Assembly (NCBI GenBank): GCA_021159125.1
Contig: JAGGSL010000044.1
Location: 1 to 5,265, forward strand
Direction of reading: 5' to 3'
Source of the DNA: Thermoplasmata archaeon
Lineage (GTDB): Archaea; Thermoplasmatota; E2; UBA202; DSCA01
Length of the DNA stretch: 5,265 bases
The notes below the pieces were generated by a model that saw only the letters and a program-made list of their open reading frames with translations, was not told the origin of the DNA and did no database searches. A program made the position numbers and the translations under genes. Numbering within the stretch: the stretch's first letter is position 1; each line of letters opens with the position of its first letter. Shown here in pieces: positions 5,256 to 5,265 of the stretch.

Positions 5256-5265
5256 TCCGCCGGTG

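Overview
The window looks like chromosomal DNA of a euryarchaeon. Thermoplasmata or a relative is only a guess, because no rRNA or other placing marker is present. The evidence is an archaeal-type short triosephosphate isomerase, an archaeal/fungal-type pyrimidinone reductase of riboflavin (and F420) synthesis, heavy AGA/AGG use for arginine, no convincing Shine-Dalgarno sites, and TATA-like A/T boxes centred about 23-26 nt before most start codons, as expected for leaderless archaeal mRNAs. No RNA gene, CRISPR array, insertion sequence or replication origin was found.

Left half (1-2390), housekeeping metabolism. After a 94-nt leader with a direct repeat and an imperfect hairpin come triosephosphate isomerase (95-766, +) and, one base after its stop, the reductase arfC (768-1412, +). 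These are probably one transcript. A YjbQ/UPF0047 protein (1394-1810, -) converges on arfC and overlaps its end by 19 bp. It shares a compact divergent promoter region (1811-1883) with a gamma-class carbonic anhydrase-like protein (1884-2390, +).

Middle (2391-2530) is a convergent intergenic region with a T-tract terminator and two mutually exclusive hairpins.

Right half (2531-5265) is visibly more A/T-rich and looks like an accessory cell-envelope cluster. On the minus strand, a membrane-anchored left-handed beta-helix protein resembling the C-terminal domain of some NRPS-like enzymes (3676-4416) is followed 23 bp later by a PAPS-dependent sulfotransferase of bacterial appearance (2531-3652). 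Divergent from these is a family-4 glycosyltransferase (4548-5255, +) whose reading frame stops before the expected catalytic C-terminal half, ten bases from the window end.

Glycosyl transfer, acyl transfer and sulfation side by side suggest synthesis of a decorated (sulfated, possibly acylated) glycolipid or surface glycan. That joint role is inference. The most unusual sites are this cluster, the long inverted repeat with an inner palindrome in its divergent promoter region, and the interrupted glycosyltransferase.
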